From the NCBI GenBank assembly GCA_036380835.1, contig DASVDZ010000007.1, positions 34,436 through 98,435 of the forward strand: a DNA stretch of 64,000 nucleotides, in the 5' to 3' direction. The notes beneath the pieces were generated by a model. The model ran no database searches. It had not been told where the DNA came from and worked only from the letters and a program-made list of their open reading frames with translations. This DNA is from DASQJL01 sp036380835 (GTDB taxonomy: Bacteria > Eisenbacteria > RBG-16-71-46 > SZUA-252). The translations under genes were made by a program, and so were the position numbers. This document shows, piece by piece, positions 33,492-40,790 of this stretch; the stretch's first letter is position 1; each line of letters opens with the position of its first letter.

Positions 33492-34459
33492 ACCGCCGCG
33501 CCCGTCAGCGGCCGCCGCTCGGTCTGCCGCCGCACGAGCTCGGCGGCGCGCAGCGCGGCGAGCGCGGTCTCCGACTCCGTCCAGGACCGCTCCGGGTCGG
33601 AGCGGAGGGACAGGAAGTGGCCGAGCTCCGACTCGAGCGCGTCGGACGCGGCCACCGGCACGGCGAGCGGCCGGATCCGCGCGAGCCAGTGCTCGTCGGG
33701 GTTGGCCTTGGACGTCGGGGTGAGCGCGAACGCCTCGACGCTCCGGTTCAGGCAGTCGATCGACAGGTACTCGCTCTCCTCGAAGAAGCGGATCTTGCGG
33801 ATCTTCTCGCGCGAGATCCGGCTCGCGGTCAGGTTCGCGACGCAGCCCGACTCGAACGTGAGGCGGGCGTTCGCGATGTCGACGTGCGGCGTGACCACCG
33901 GCACGCCCACGGCGTGGATCTCCGCGATGCGCGAGCGCGTGGCGAGGAGCGCGAGATCGAGGTCGTGGATCATAAGGTCGAGGATGACGTCGACGTCGAT
34001 GCCGCGGGGGACCGGCGGCGCCAGGCGGTGCGCCTCGATGAAACGGGGCGCCTTGAGATGCGGGAGCGCCGCCTGGACGGCGGGATTGAATCGCTCGATC
34101 TGGCCGACCGCGAACGCCACGCCCTTCGCCCGGGCCCGGGCGAGCATGGCCTCGCCCTCCTCGGACGTCGCGGCGATCGGCTTCTCGACCAGGGTGGGCA
34201 CGCCCCGGTCGAGCGCCAGGATGGCCACGTCGTGGTGGCTCGGCGTGGGAGAGGCGATCGAGATCGCCTCCGTCCGGTCGAGGAGCTCGGCGAGCGACTC
34301 GAACGTCGGGAGATCGAGCTCCGCCGCGGCCCGCGCGCGCGCCGCGGGATCGGGATCGAATCCCCCCACCACGTCGGCACCGCCGATGCGGGCCCACGCG
34401 CGCACGTGATGGCTCCCGAGGTGGCCGAGCCCCGCCACCCCGACCCGGACTCGGCTCAC
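33488..34459 (-). CDS. Gfo/Idh/MocA oxidoreductase between lpxA and lpxB (GnnA-like position)
   Basis: 323 aa. Rossmann motif VRVGVAGLGHLGSHHVRAWA (5-24), the EKPIAATSEEGEAML motif of the family with its catalytic-region lysine (about 92), and the second-domain sheet (HAVGVPVVTPHVDIANARLT). GTG at 34459 overlaps the lpxA stop. In some bacteria GnnA, a member of this family, oxidises UDP-GlcNAc for 3-amino lipid A, and its gene lies between lpxA and lpxB together with the aminotransferase gnnB. Here no gnnB is present. It may act on a UDP-sugar of the pathway; that is inference from position. Confidence 0.82.
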   Translation of the reverse strand: MSRVRVGVAGLGHLGSHHVRAWARIGGADVVGGFDPDPAARARAAAELDLPTFESLAELLDRTEAISIASPTPSHHDVAILALDRGVPTLVEKPIAATSEEGEAMLARARAKGVAFAVGQIERFNPAVQAALPHLKAPRFIEAHRLAPPVPRGIDVDVILDLMIHDLDLALLATRSRIAEIHAVGVPVVTPHVDIANARLTFESGCVANLTASRISREKIRKIRFFEESEYLSIDCLNRSVEAFALTPTSKANPDEHWLARIRPLAVPVAASDALESELGHFLSLRSDPERSWTESETALAALRAAELVRRQTERRPLTGAAV

Positions 34460-35364
34460 CGCACGATGCCCCGCTCCGAGCTCCGGACGAACTCCACGAA
34501 CTCGTGGATCTCCGGATAGGGCTTCAGCTCGCCCGTGATCCGGTCGAGCGCCTGCGCGACGTTGAGCTGCGAGCGGTAGAGGATTCGGTACGCCCGCTTG
34601 AGCTCGAGGCGGACCTCGGCCGGGATTCCGCGGCGCTCCATGCCGACGGCGTTCAGGCCGCAGGCGCGGAGCGGGTTCCCGGCCGCCTTCACGTACGGCG
34701 GCACGTCCTGGGGCACGCGGGAGCCGCCGCCGATGAACGCGTGGCATCCGACCGCGACGAACTGGTGGATGGGGGTGAGGCCGCCGATGATGGCGTAGTC
34801 GTCCACGCGGACGTGCCCCGCCAGCGTCACGGCGTTGGCCAGGATCACCTGGTTCCCGATTCTACAATTGTGCGCGACATGCGTGTAGGCCATCAGGAGC
34901 ACCTCCTCCCCGACGATCGTGGTCTCCCCCTCGCTCGTGGCCGCGTGGATCGTGGCGTACTCGCGCACCGTCGTGTCGCGGCCGATCCGGACGTGCGTCG
35001 GCACGCCCCGGAACTTGAGGTCCTGGGGGATGTTCCCGATCGCGGCGCCGTGGTGGATCTGGCAGCGGGGGCCGATCACCGTGCACCCCTCGATGATCGC
35101 GTGCAGGCCGACGCGCGTTCCGTCGCCCAGCACGACCCGCGGGCCGATGTACGCGTACGGCCCGACCACGACCCCGGGGCCCAGCTCGGCTCCCTTGGCG
35201 ACGATCGCCGTGGGATGGATCGACGGCCGGGCGCGGTCACCCGAGTCGGGGAGCGGCACGACCGCGCCCGGGCCGCGCGCCCAGGTCCCGGTCAGGCCAT
35301 CGGCCTCAGGGATTGCGGTCGACAATGCTGGATAGGAGCTCTGCTTCCGCGACGAGGTCTCCAT
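34456..35364 (-). CDS. lpxA: UDP-N-acetylglucosamine acyltransferase
   Basis: 302 aa as drawn; family length about 260. Left-handed beta-helix hexapeptides from IHPTAIVAKGAELGPGV onward; the catalytic His lies in YTHVAHNCRIGNQVILAN; GGLTPIHQFVAVG and the C-terminal helices (RLELKRAYRILYRS) follow. It transfers 3-hydroxyacyl from ACP to the first lipid A precursor. Start is uncertain: the ATG at 35364 has AAAGG nine bases upstream but overlaps fabZ by 59 nt and adds a non-conserved leader; TTG at 35325 and GTG at 35259 (267 aa) are alternatives. Confidence 0.92.
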   Translation of the reverse strand: METSSRKQSSYPALSTAIPEADGLTGTWARGPGAVVPLPDSGDRARPSIHPTAIVAKGAELGPGVVVGPYAYIGPRVVLGDGTRVGLHAIIEGCTVIGPRCQIHHGAAIGNIPQDLKFRGVPTHVRIGRDTTVREYATIHAATSEGETTIVGEEVLLMAYTHVAHNCRIGNQVILANAVTLAGHVRVDDYAIIGGLTPIHQFVAVGCHAFIGGGSRVPQDVPPYVKAAGNPLRACGLNAVGMERRGIPAEVRLELKRAYRILYRSQLNVAQALDRITGELKPYPEIHEFVEFVRSSERGIVR

Positions 35365-36634
35365 GGACGTATGCCTTTCCCTCCATCTTGCAGATTCGCT
35401 GCTTCAGGCGGAGCAGGTTCAGCTCGAACCGGAGCTGGTCTCCCGGCCGCACGGGCTTGCGGAACTTGGCGTTGTCGATCCCCATGAAGTAGACGAGCTT
35501 GTCCTTGGGGCGCTCGACGGTATTGAGGAGCAGCACGCCGCCGCACTGGGCCATCGCCTCGATGATCAGGACCGCGGGCATGATCGGGTGCCCCGGGAAG
35601 TGCCCGACGAAGAAGGGCTCGTTGATCGTGACGTTCTTGATGCCGACGACGCGGTCGGCCGTCAGACTGAGGATCCGGTCGATCAGGAGGAGCGGGTAGC
35701 GGTGCGGCATGATCTCCATGATCGCCATGATGTCGAGCTGGATCGGGCTCTGGTCGCCGTTCCGCTTGAGGAGCAGGCTGCCCGGCTCTTCCCCCGCGTT
35801 CAGTCGCTGGACGAACCGGACGTTCGACGCGTGGCCCGACTTCACCGAGAGGAAGTGCCCCCGGGCCGGCCGTCCCAGGAGGTAGAGGTCCCCGAGGAAG
35901 TCGAGGATCTTGTGGCGGACGAACTCGTCGTCGAACCGGAGCGGCTCCTGGTTCAGGATCCCGTCCGGGCGCACGACGACCGCGTTCTGGAGTGTGCCCC
36001 CCTGGATCATCCCCCTCGCGCGCAGGGCCTCCACGTCTCGCTCGAGGACGAACGTGCGCGCGGGCGCGATCTCCCGGACGAACGTGTCGGGCGTGATGTC
36101 GTACGTCGCGTACTGCGTGCCGCGAAAGGCGTTCTCGTACTCGATCGTGAACGTGACGCGAAGGCCCTCGTGAGGCAACGCGACCAGGATCACGCCCCCC
36201 TCTTCGTAGCGCACCGGCTCGCGGACCCGGAAGTAGCGGCGGGGCGCCGGCTGCTCGACGATGCCCGCCTGCTCGAAGAGCGCGACGTAAGGACGCGCGC
36301 TCCCGTCGGGCGGCTCCGGGGGTTCCTTGGCGTTGAGCGCGATCTCGAGATTGTCGATCTCCAGACCGGCCGCCGCCGCGAGGATGTGCTCGACGGTGTG
36401 CACTTCGGCGTCGCCGTTCTTGAGGATGGTCCGGCGCATCTGATCGGTGTCGGCGCGCGCGTTGCGCGGCGAGACCGGAATGGCCGGCGCTCCCGGGAGG
36501 TCGGTCCGCACGAAGCGGAGGCCCGACCCGGGGGGCGCGGGGCGGAACTCGACGTGGCAGGCGACGCCGGTATGGAGCCCGACGCCGTCGTAGGAGACGG
36601 CGCGCGCGAGCGTGCGCTGGTTCGGGACGCTCAC
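35306..36634 (-). CDS. lpxC-fabZ: fused UDP-3-O-acyl-GlcNAc deacetylase / 3-hydroxyacyl-ACP dehydratase
   Basis: 442 aa. Residues about 1-295 are LpxC: zinc ligands in HTVEHILAAAAGL and in HKILDFLGDLYLLG (His, Asp), and the catalytic His in KSGHASNVRF. Residues about 300-442 are FabZ: MPHRYPLLLIDRI with the active His, and GHFPGHPIMPAVLIIEAMAQ with the active Glu. The first half commits UDP-acyl-GlcNAc to lipid A, the second dehydrates 3-hydroxyacyl-ACP for fatty acid synthesis, so one chain sets the balance of the shared 3-hydroxyacyl-ACP pool. GTG at 36634 overlaps the lpxD stop. Such fusions are known in Bacteroidetes and relatives. Confidence 0.95.
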   Translation of the reverse strand: MSVPNQRTLARAVSYDGVGLHTGVACHVEFRPAPPGSGLRFVRTDLPGAPAIPVSPRNARADTDQMRRTILKNGDAEVHTVEHILAAAAGLEIDNLEIALNAKEPPEPPDGSARPYVALFEQAGIVEQPAPRRYFRVREPVRYEEGGVILVALPHEGLRVTFTIEYENAFRGTQYATYDITPDTFVREIAPARTFVLERDVEALRARGMIQGGTLQNAVVVRPDGILNQEPLRFDDEFVRHKILDFLGDLYLLGRPARGHFLSVKSGHASNVRFVQRLNAGEEPGSLLLKRNGDQSPIQLDIMAIMEIMPHRYPLLLIDRILSLTADRVVGIKNVTINEPFFVGHFPGHPIMPAVLIIEAMAQCGGVLLLNTVERPKDKLVYFMGIDNAKFRKPVRPGDQLRFELNLLRLKQRICKMEGKAYVHGDLVAEAELLSSIVDRNP

Positions 36635-37782
36635 GGCGACGGTTGCTTCCCCTCCAGCTCCTCGATCCGGCGCCTGAGCTCGCGGACGGTGCGGGTCAGA
36701 TCCGGAAGGTTCCGGAGGCTGGCCTCGATCCGCTTCGCCTGTCCGACCGGAAGAGCCGGATAGCCGAACAGCTTCTCGCCCGGCTTCACCGACTTCGAGA
36801 CGCCGGATTTGGCGCCCACCTGCGCGCCGGCGCCGATCTCGATGTGGCCGACGATGCCGACCTGGCCGGCGAGGACGACCCCCTCGCCGATGCTCGTGCT
36901 CCCGGAAATGCCGACCTGCGCCACGATGATGCAGTTCGGTCCGATCTGCACGTTGTGCGCGATCTGGACGAGGTTGTCGATCTTGCTCCCGCGGCCGATT
37001 CGCGTGGTGCCGGTGGTGGCACGATCGATCGTGACGCACGCGCCCACCTCGACGTCGTCCTCGACGACCACGTTCCCGACCTGCGGCAGCTTCCGGTAGA
37101 TCTCCCCGTCGCGGACGAACCCGAATCCGTCGCTCCCGATCACCGTACCCGAGTGGACGATCACGCGCGCTCCCAGCACGCAGTCCTCGCGCAGCGTGAC
37201 GTTCGGATGGAGCCGCGTCTGGGCCCCGATGGAGGCGCGCGGCCCGACGTAGCAGCCGGGGCCGATCCAGGCGCCGGGGCCGATCATCGCCCCCGACTCG
37301 ACCACCGCGGTGGCCCCCACGATGGCGGAGGCGTCGACGCAGGCGTCGCCCGTGACCACCGCGCTCGGATGGATTCCCGGAGCCGGTCGCGCCTCCTCCC
37401 CCTGGAAGAGGTGGACCGCCTTCAGGAACGCGAGGTAGGGGTTCGGGTTCTGGAGCAGCGGTTTTCCGATCGCGCGGTGGTTCTCCGCGACGATCACGGC
37501 GGAGGCTTCGGTCTGCTCGAGGTAGGGTTCGTAGCGCGGATTCGCGAGGAACGTCAGATCCCCTTCCCGCGCCTCCCGGATGCCCGAAACCCCGGTGATC
37601 TCGACGGAGCCGTCGCCGATCACCACGCCGCCGATCGCCCGCGCCAGCTCGTCCAAGGTGATCCGGACGCAGGGCCCGGGGCGATCGGGCGAATCGGCCG
37701 TCAGGAGACCGCTCCTTCGATCCCCGCTACTGCCCTCCGGTCGTTCCACCCTTCCCGCCGACGCTCTTGATTCCGGTCTCAT
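36631..37782 (-). CDS. lpxD: UDP-3-O-acylglucosamine N-acyltransferase
   Basis: 383 aa as drawn; about 340 is typical. An N-terminal uridine-binding domain (ITLDELARAIGGVVIGDGSV, then LTFLANPRYEPYLEQTEASA) is followed by the hexapeptide beta-helix; the catalytic His lies in NLVQIAHNVQIGPN. A C-terminal helix (RRRIEELEG) closes it. The ATG at 37782 has AGGA six bases upstream but overlaps the end of skp by 56 nt and adds about 38 non-conserved residues; a GTG at 37749 is an alternative. The family's initial Met aligns with a GTC codon, so a shorter normal start is not available. Confidence 0.93.
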   Translation of the reverse strand: MRPESRASAGRVERPEGSSGDRRSGLLTADSPDRPGPCVRITLDELARAIGGVVIGDGSVEITGVSGIREAREGDLTFLANPRYEPYLEQTEASAVIVAENHRAIGKPLLQNPNPYLAFLKAVHLFQGEEARPAPGIHPSAVVTGDACVDASAIVGATAVVESGAMIGPGAWIGPGCYVGPRASIGAQTRLHPNVTLREDCVLGARVIVHSGTVIGSDGFGFVRDGEIYRKLPQVGNVVVEDDVEVGACVTIDRATTGTTRIGRGSKIDNLVQIAHNVQIGPNCIIVAQVGISGSTSIGEGVVLAGQVGIVGHIEIGAGAQVGAKSGVSKSVKPGEKLFGYPALPVGQAKRIEASLRNLPDLTRTVRELRRRIEELEGKQPSP

Positions 37783-38323
37783 CCTCCGTCCTAAGCTCGC
37801 TCAAGACCCGGTCCGTCAGGTCGAGCGACTTGTCGCCGTAGACGACGTTCCCGTCGGCCGCGTCGAGGATGAGGGAGAAGGCCTCATCCGTCCCGATGTC
37901 CGCCACGATGGCGTGGACTCGATCGATGATCGGCTTCAGATACTCTTCGTTCAGCTTGGTGATGCGTCCGTTGGGTCCCCAGTTGGTCTGAACGAACGCC
38001 TCGTATTCGCTGATCTTCTTCTGGAGCAATTGGTTCTGCTCGTCCTTCTTCGCCTCGCTCAGCATGGGACCCTGCTGGTCCAGCTTCCTCTGGAGGTCGT
38101 CGATCTCGTTCTTCTTCTCCCGGGCCGTCTTGCTCAGGTCCTGGACTTCCCGGTTGAACGACTCCTGGGCCTCCTGAGTTTTGCGATAGTCGGCAAAGAT
38201 CCGATCCGAGTCAATGAAGCCGATCTTGAGCTCGGCCGCCGCCCGACCAGGGACGGTCGCGACAACCCCCAAGCTTAGCAAGAGGACCCAGACTAGCCTA
38301 CCCCCGAGACGGTGTCGATACAT
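37727..38323 (-). CDS. OmpH/Skp-family periplasmic chaperone
   Basis: 198 aa. A signal peptide (about 1-30, LVWVLLLSLGVVATVPGRAAA) is followed by KIGFIDSDRIFADYRKTQEA, the Skp entry motif, then two long charged helices (about 50-125) that form the coiled-coil arms, and a closing beta element (EAFSLILDAADGNVVYGD). It should escort outer-membrane proteins to BamA, whose gene ends 16 nt upstream. The ATG at 38323 has GAGG and AGGA in the preceding bases. Confidence 0.88.
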   Translation of the reverse strand: MYRHRLGGRLVWVLLLSLGVVATVPGRAAAELKIGFIDSDRIFADYRKTQEAQESFNREVQDLSKTAREKKNEIDDLQRKLDQQGPMLSEAKKDEQNQLLQKKISEYEAFVQTNWGPNGRITKLNEEYLKPIIDRVHAIVADIGTDEAFSLILDAADGNVVYGDKSLDLTDRVLSELRTEDETGIKSVGGKGGTTGGQ

Positions 38324-38339
38324 ATCCTAACCTCTTTAT

Positions 38340-40790
38340 CTAGAATGTGTTACCAAGCTGGAAGTGGGTCTCCCAGCGACCCCCTTCTTCGCGGTCGAAG
38401 CCGTAGCCGACGTCGAACCCGACGCGGCCCAGGGCCGGTATCTCCATGCGGATGCCGAACCCCGCCGACTTCCGGAGATCCCCCAGGTCCAGGTCCCGGG
38501 TCGAGTTCCAGGTATTCCCCCCCTCGAAGAAGAGGAGGCCGTGGAGAGGGTCGGCGATCGGAAACTGGAGCTCGGAGGTGAGAATGAGCATGCTCCGGCC
38601 CCCCGGATAGCGGTCGAGCACGCGCCCGGTCACGGGGTCCTTGGTGATGTTGTCGCGTGGCACCACGTAGTAGTCCGGGTAGCCCCGCAGGTAGTCGTAC
38701 GTGGTTCCCCCCAGGCGGAAGCGCTCGTAGTCGGGAACGGTCGATCCGGCCAGGTAGCCCGCCTTTCCGCGCAGCATCAGGGTGAAGGGGGTCCGGAGGC
38801 GCGTGTAGTTCTTCAGCTCCAGGATCTCCTTGGTGAAGTGCTCCACGCCGCCGAGGAACGAGCCCGCCACCTCGTTGGTCCACTGGAGCTTCGACCCGCG
38901 CGACGCGTAGAACGGGTTGTCGGTGCTGTTCCGCGTGAAGGAGAGCGTGACGCTGCTCACGCGGCGGGGCCACTTCGTGTCGCGCAGGGACTGGAGATTG
39001 GACGGCTCCCCCGGAGCGAACGCCCGGATGTTCTGGAGGGTCACGTCGCGCAGATCGTAGGAGACAGCCCCGCGGGTGTAATCGGGCCAGGGCAAGGGCC
39101 GCCCCAGCTGGATGCCGCCGCCGCGGTCCTTCCGGTCGTAGAAGTCGAGATCCTGTTGCGTGTTGAAGAGGTCGAAACCGACCGAGAGGGGCGTATCGTG
39201 GAACCACGGCTCGGTGTACGAGATCTCCGCGTCGTTCCGCTGGCTCCCCCGCTCGAGGCGGATCGAGATGCTCTGGCCGTTCCCGAACAGGTTGTTGTGC
39301 CCCAGCTCAAGGAAGCCGGTCAGCCCGGATTGGCTGGAGAACCCGGCTCCGGCGCTCGCCGTGCCGGTCTGCTTCTCCTGGACCTTGAGCGTGAGGTTGA
39401 TGTCGGCGCTGTCGCCCGTCGGCTCGTAGTCCACGTTCACGTCCTGGAAGAAGCCGAGCCCGAAGATGTCGCGCTGGGTGCGCATGAGCGTGGAGCGGCG
39501 GAAGGTGTCGCCCGGGCGCACGGTCGCCTCGCGCCGGATGACGTTCTCCTTGGTGCGCGTGTTCCCCACGATCTTCACGTCGGCGACCCGGGAGCGCGCC
39601 CCCTCCTGCACGGCGAACTGCACGTTCACGATGGAATCGCGGTCCGAGAACTTGGGGTCGATCGAGAGGAAGAGGTACCCCTGCTCCTGGTAGAGCGAAT
39701 AGGCCGACTCGAGCGTCTTCTGGATCTGCGTCTCGTTGTACGGCGTGTCGGGCCGCGGGAGCGTGACCGTCTCGAGCGCGGTCGTCGGGACCGCCACGTT
39801 GCCGGTCCAGCTGATCTGGCCGAACCGGTAGCGGGGGCCCTCCCGGACGTAGACGTGCAACGCGACCCCTTTGCCGTCGGGCGTTTCGACCGTCGTGATC
39901 GAGTCGACCTCGCCGTCCCGGTAGCCGCGGCTCCGCATGTAGAGGCGGAGCCCGGTCTCGTCCTGCTCGATCTGCGACGGCTTGTACGTGCCGCTCTTCA
40001 GGAATCCGGGCGTCCGGCTCTTCATCGACTTCCGGAGCCCGTCGTTGGAGAGGTGGTGGGCGCCGTGGATCACGATGTCGCGCACCTTCTGCTTCGCCCC
40101 TTCGTCGACCTGGAAGACGACCGTCACGGCGCCCGGCGCGAAGGGCCTCGTGGTCGGGGTCACGACGGCGCGCGTGTATCCCTCGTCGGCGTAGGCGTCC
40201 TTGATCTTCCGGGCGTCGAGATCGAGGATCCCCTGGTCCACGAGCTGGCCGCTCGAGACGGTGATCTTCTCCTTGAGCTTCGACGCCTCGATCTTCTTCG
40301 CCCCGTGGAACTCCACCGCCTGGACGCGCGATCGCTCCGAGACCGCCACGTTCAGGTCGACGCCCGAGGGCGTGTCGTCGTCGAGGACCTTCACGTCGGT
40401 GAAGAGCCCGGTGCCGAAGAGACGCCGAACGCCGTCCGAGACCGCGCTCGGATCGTAGGGGTCGCCGGCCTTCAGGCCGAAGGTGCGGAGGATGACGAGC
40501 GAGTCGACGTTGAGGAAGCCACTCGCCCGGATGGCGTGGATCGCCTCGGCCGTCCGCGGCGCCGCCGCGGGGGGCAGATGGAGGCCCGCCGCCGCGCTGT
40601 CGATCGGGGTCTCGCCGGGCGGGGGTCCGGAAGCGGGCTGGGCGCGCGCCGGTCCGGGGCGGGAGCCGCCCAAGAGCACGATCCCGGCGGCGAGCGCCAC
40701 GAGCGCGCGCCCGCATCCGGGGAGGACGGCGCGGCGCGCTCCGCCTCTCGGGACGCGGCCGGCCGTCGAGTCGAGCGGCGGACGAATCAA
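38340..40790 (-). CDS. bamA: outer membrane protein assembly factor BamA, TTG start
   Basis: 816 aa. A signal segment (LVALAAGIVLLGGS) precedes POTRA domains (about 75-460, e.g. VSERSRVQAVEFHGAKKIEA and VADVKIVGNTRTKENVIRRE) and a C-terminal Omp85 beta-barrel (about 465-816) with the RFRLGGTTYDYLRGY segment equivalent to the VRGF/Y loop, and a final Phe (QLGNTF), the outer-membrane beta signature. The TTG at 40790 overlaps the clpC stop as TTGA; this start gives an Arg-rich n-region (about 30 aa) before the hydrophobic core. It inserts beta-barrel proteins in the outer membrane. Confidence 0.94.
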   Translation of the reverse strand: MIRPPLDSTAGRVPRGGARRAVLPGCGRALVALAAGIVLLGGSRPGPARAQPASGPPPGETPIDSAAAGLHLPPAAAPRTAEAIHAIRASGFLNVDSLVILRTFGLKAGDPYDPSAVSDGVRRLFGTGLFTDVKVLDDDTPSGVDLNVAVSERSRVQAVEFHGAKKIEASKLKEKITVSSGQLVDQGILDLDARKIKDAYADEGYTRAVVTPTTRPFAPGAVTVVFQVDEGAKQKVRDIVIHGAHHLSNDGLRKSMKSRTPGFLKSGTYKPSQIEQDETGLRLYMRSRGYRDGEVDSITTVETPDGKGVALHVYVREGPRYRFGQISWTGNVAVPTTALETVTLPRPDTPYNETQIQKTLESAYSLYQEQGYLFLSIDPKFSDRDSIVNVQFAVQEGARSRVADVKIVGNTRTKENVIRREATVRPGDTFRRSTLMRTQRDIFGLGFFQDVNVDYEPTGDSADINLTLKVQEKQTGTASAGAGFSSQSGLTGFLELGHNNLFGNGQSISIRLERGSQRNDAEISYTEPWFHDTPLSVGFDLFNTQQDLDFYDRKDRGGGIQLGRPLPWPDYTRGAVSYDLRDVTLQNIRAFAPGEPSNLQSLRDTKWPRRVSSVTLSFTRNSTDNPFYASRGSKLQWTNEVAGSFLGGVEHFTKEILELKNYTRLRTPFTLMLRGKAGYLAGSTVPDYERFRLGGTTYDYLRGYPDYYVVPRDNITKDPVTGRVLDRYPGGRSMLILTSELQFPIADPLHGLLFFEGGNTWNSTRDLDLGDLRKSAGFGIRMEIPALGRVGFDVGYGFDREEGGRWETHFQLGNTF

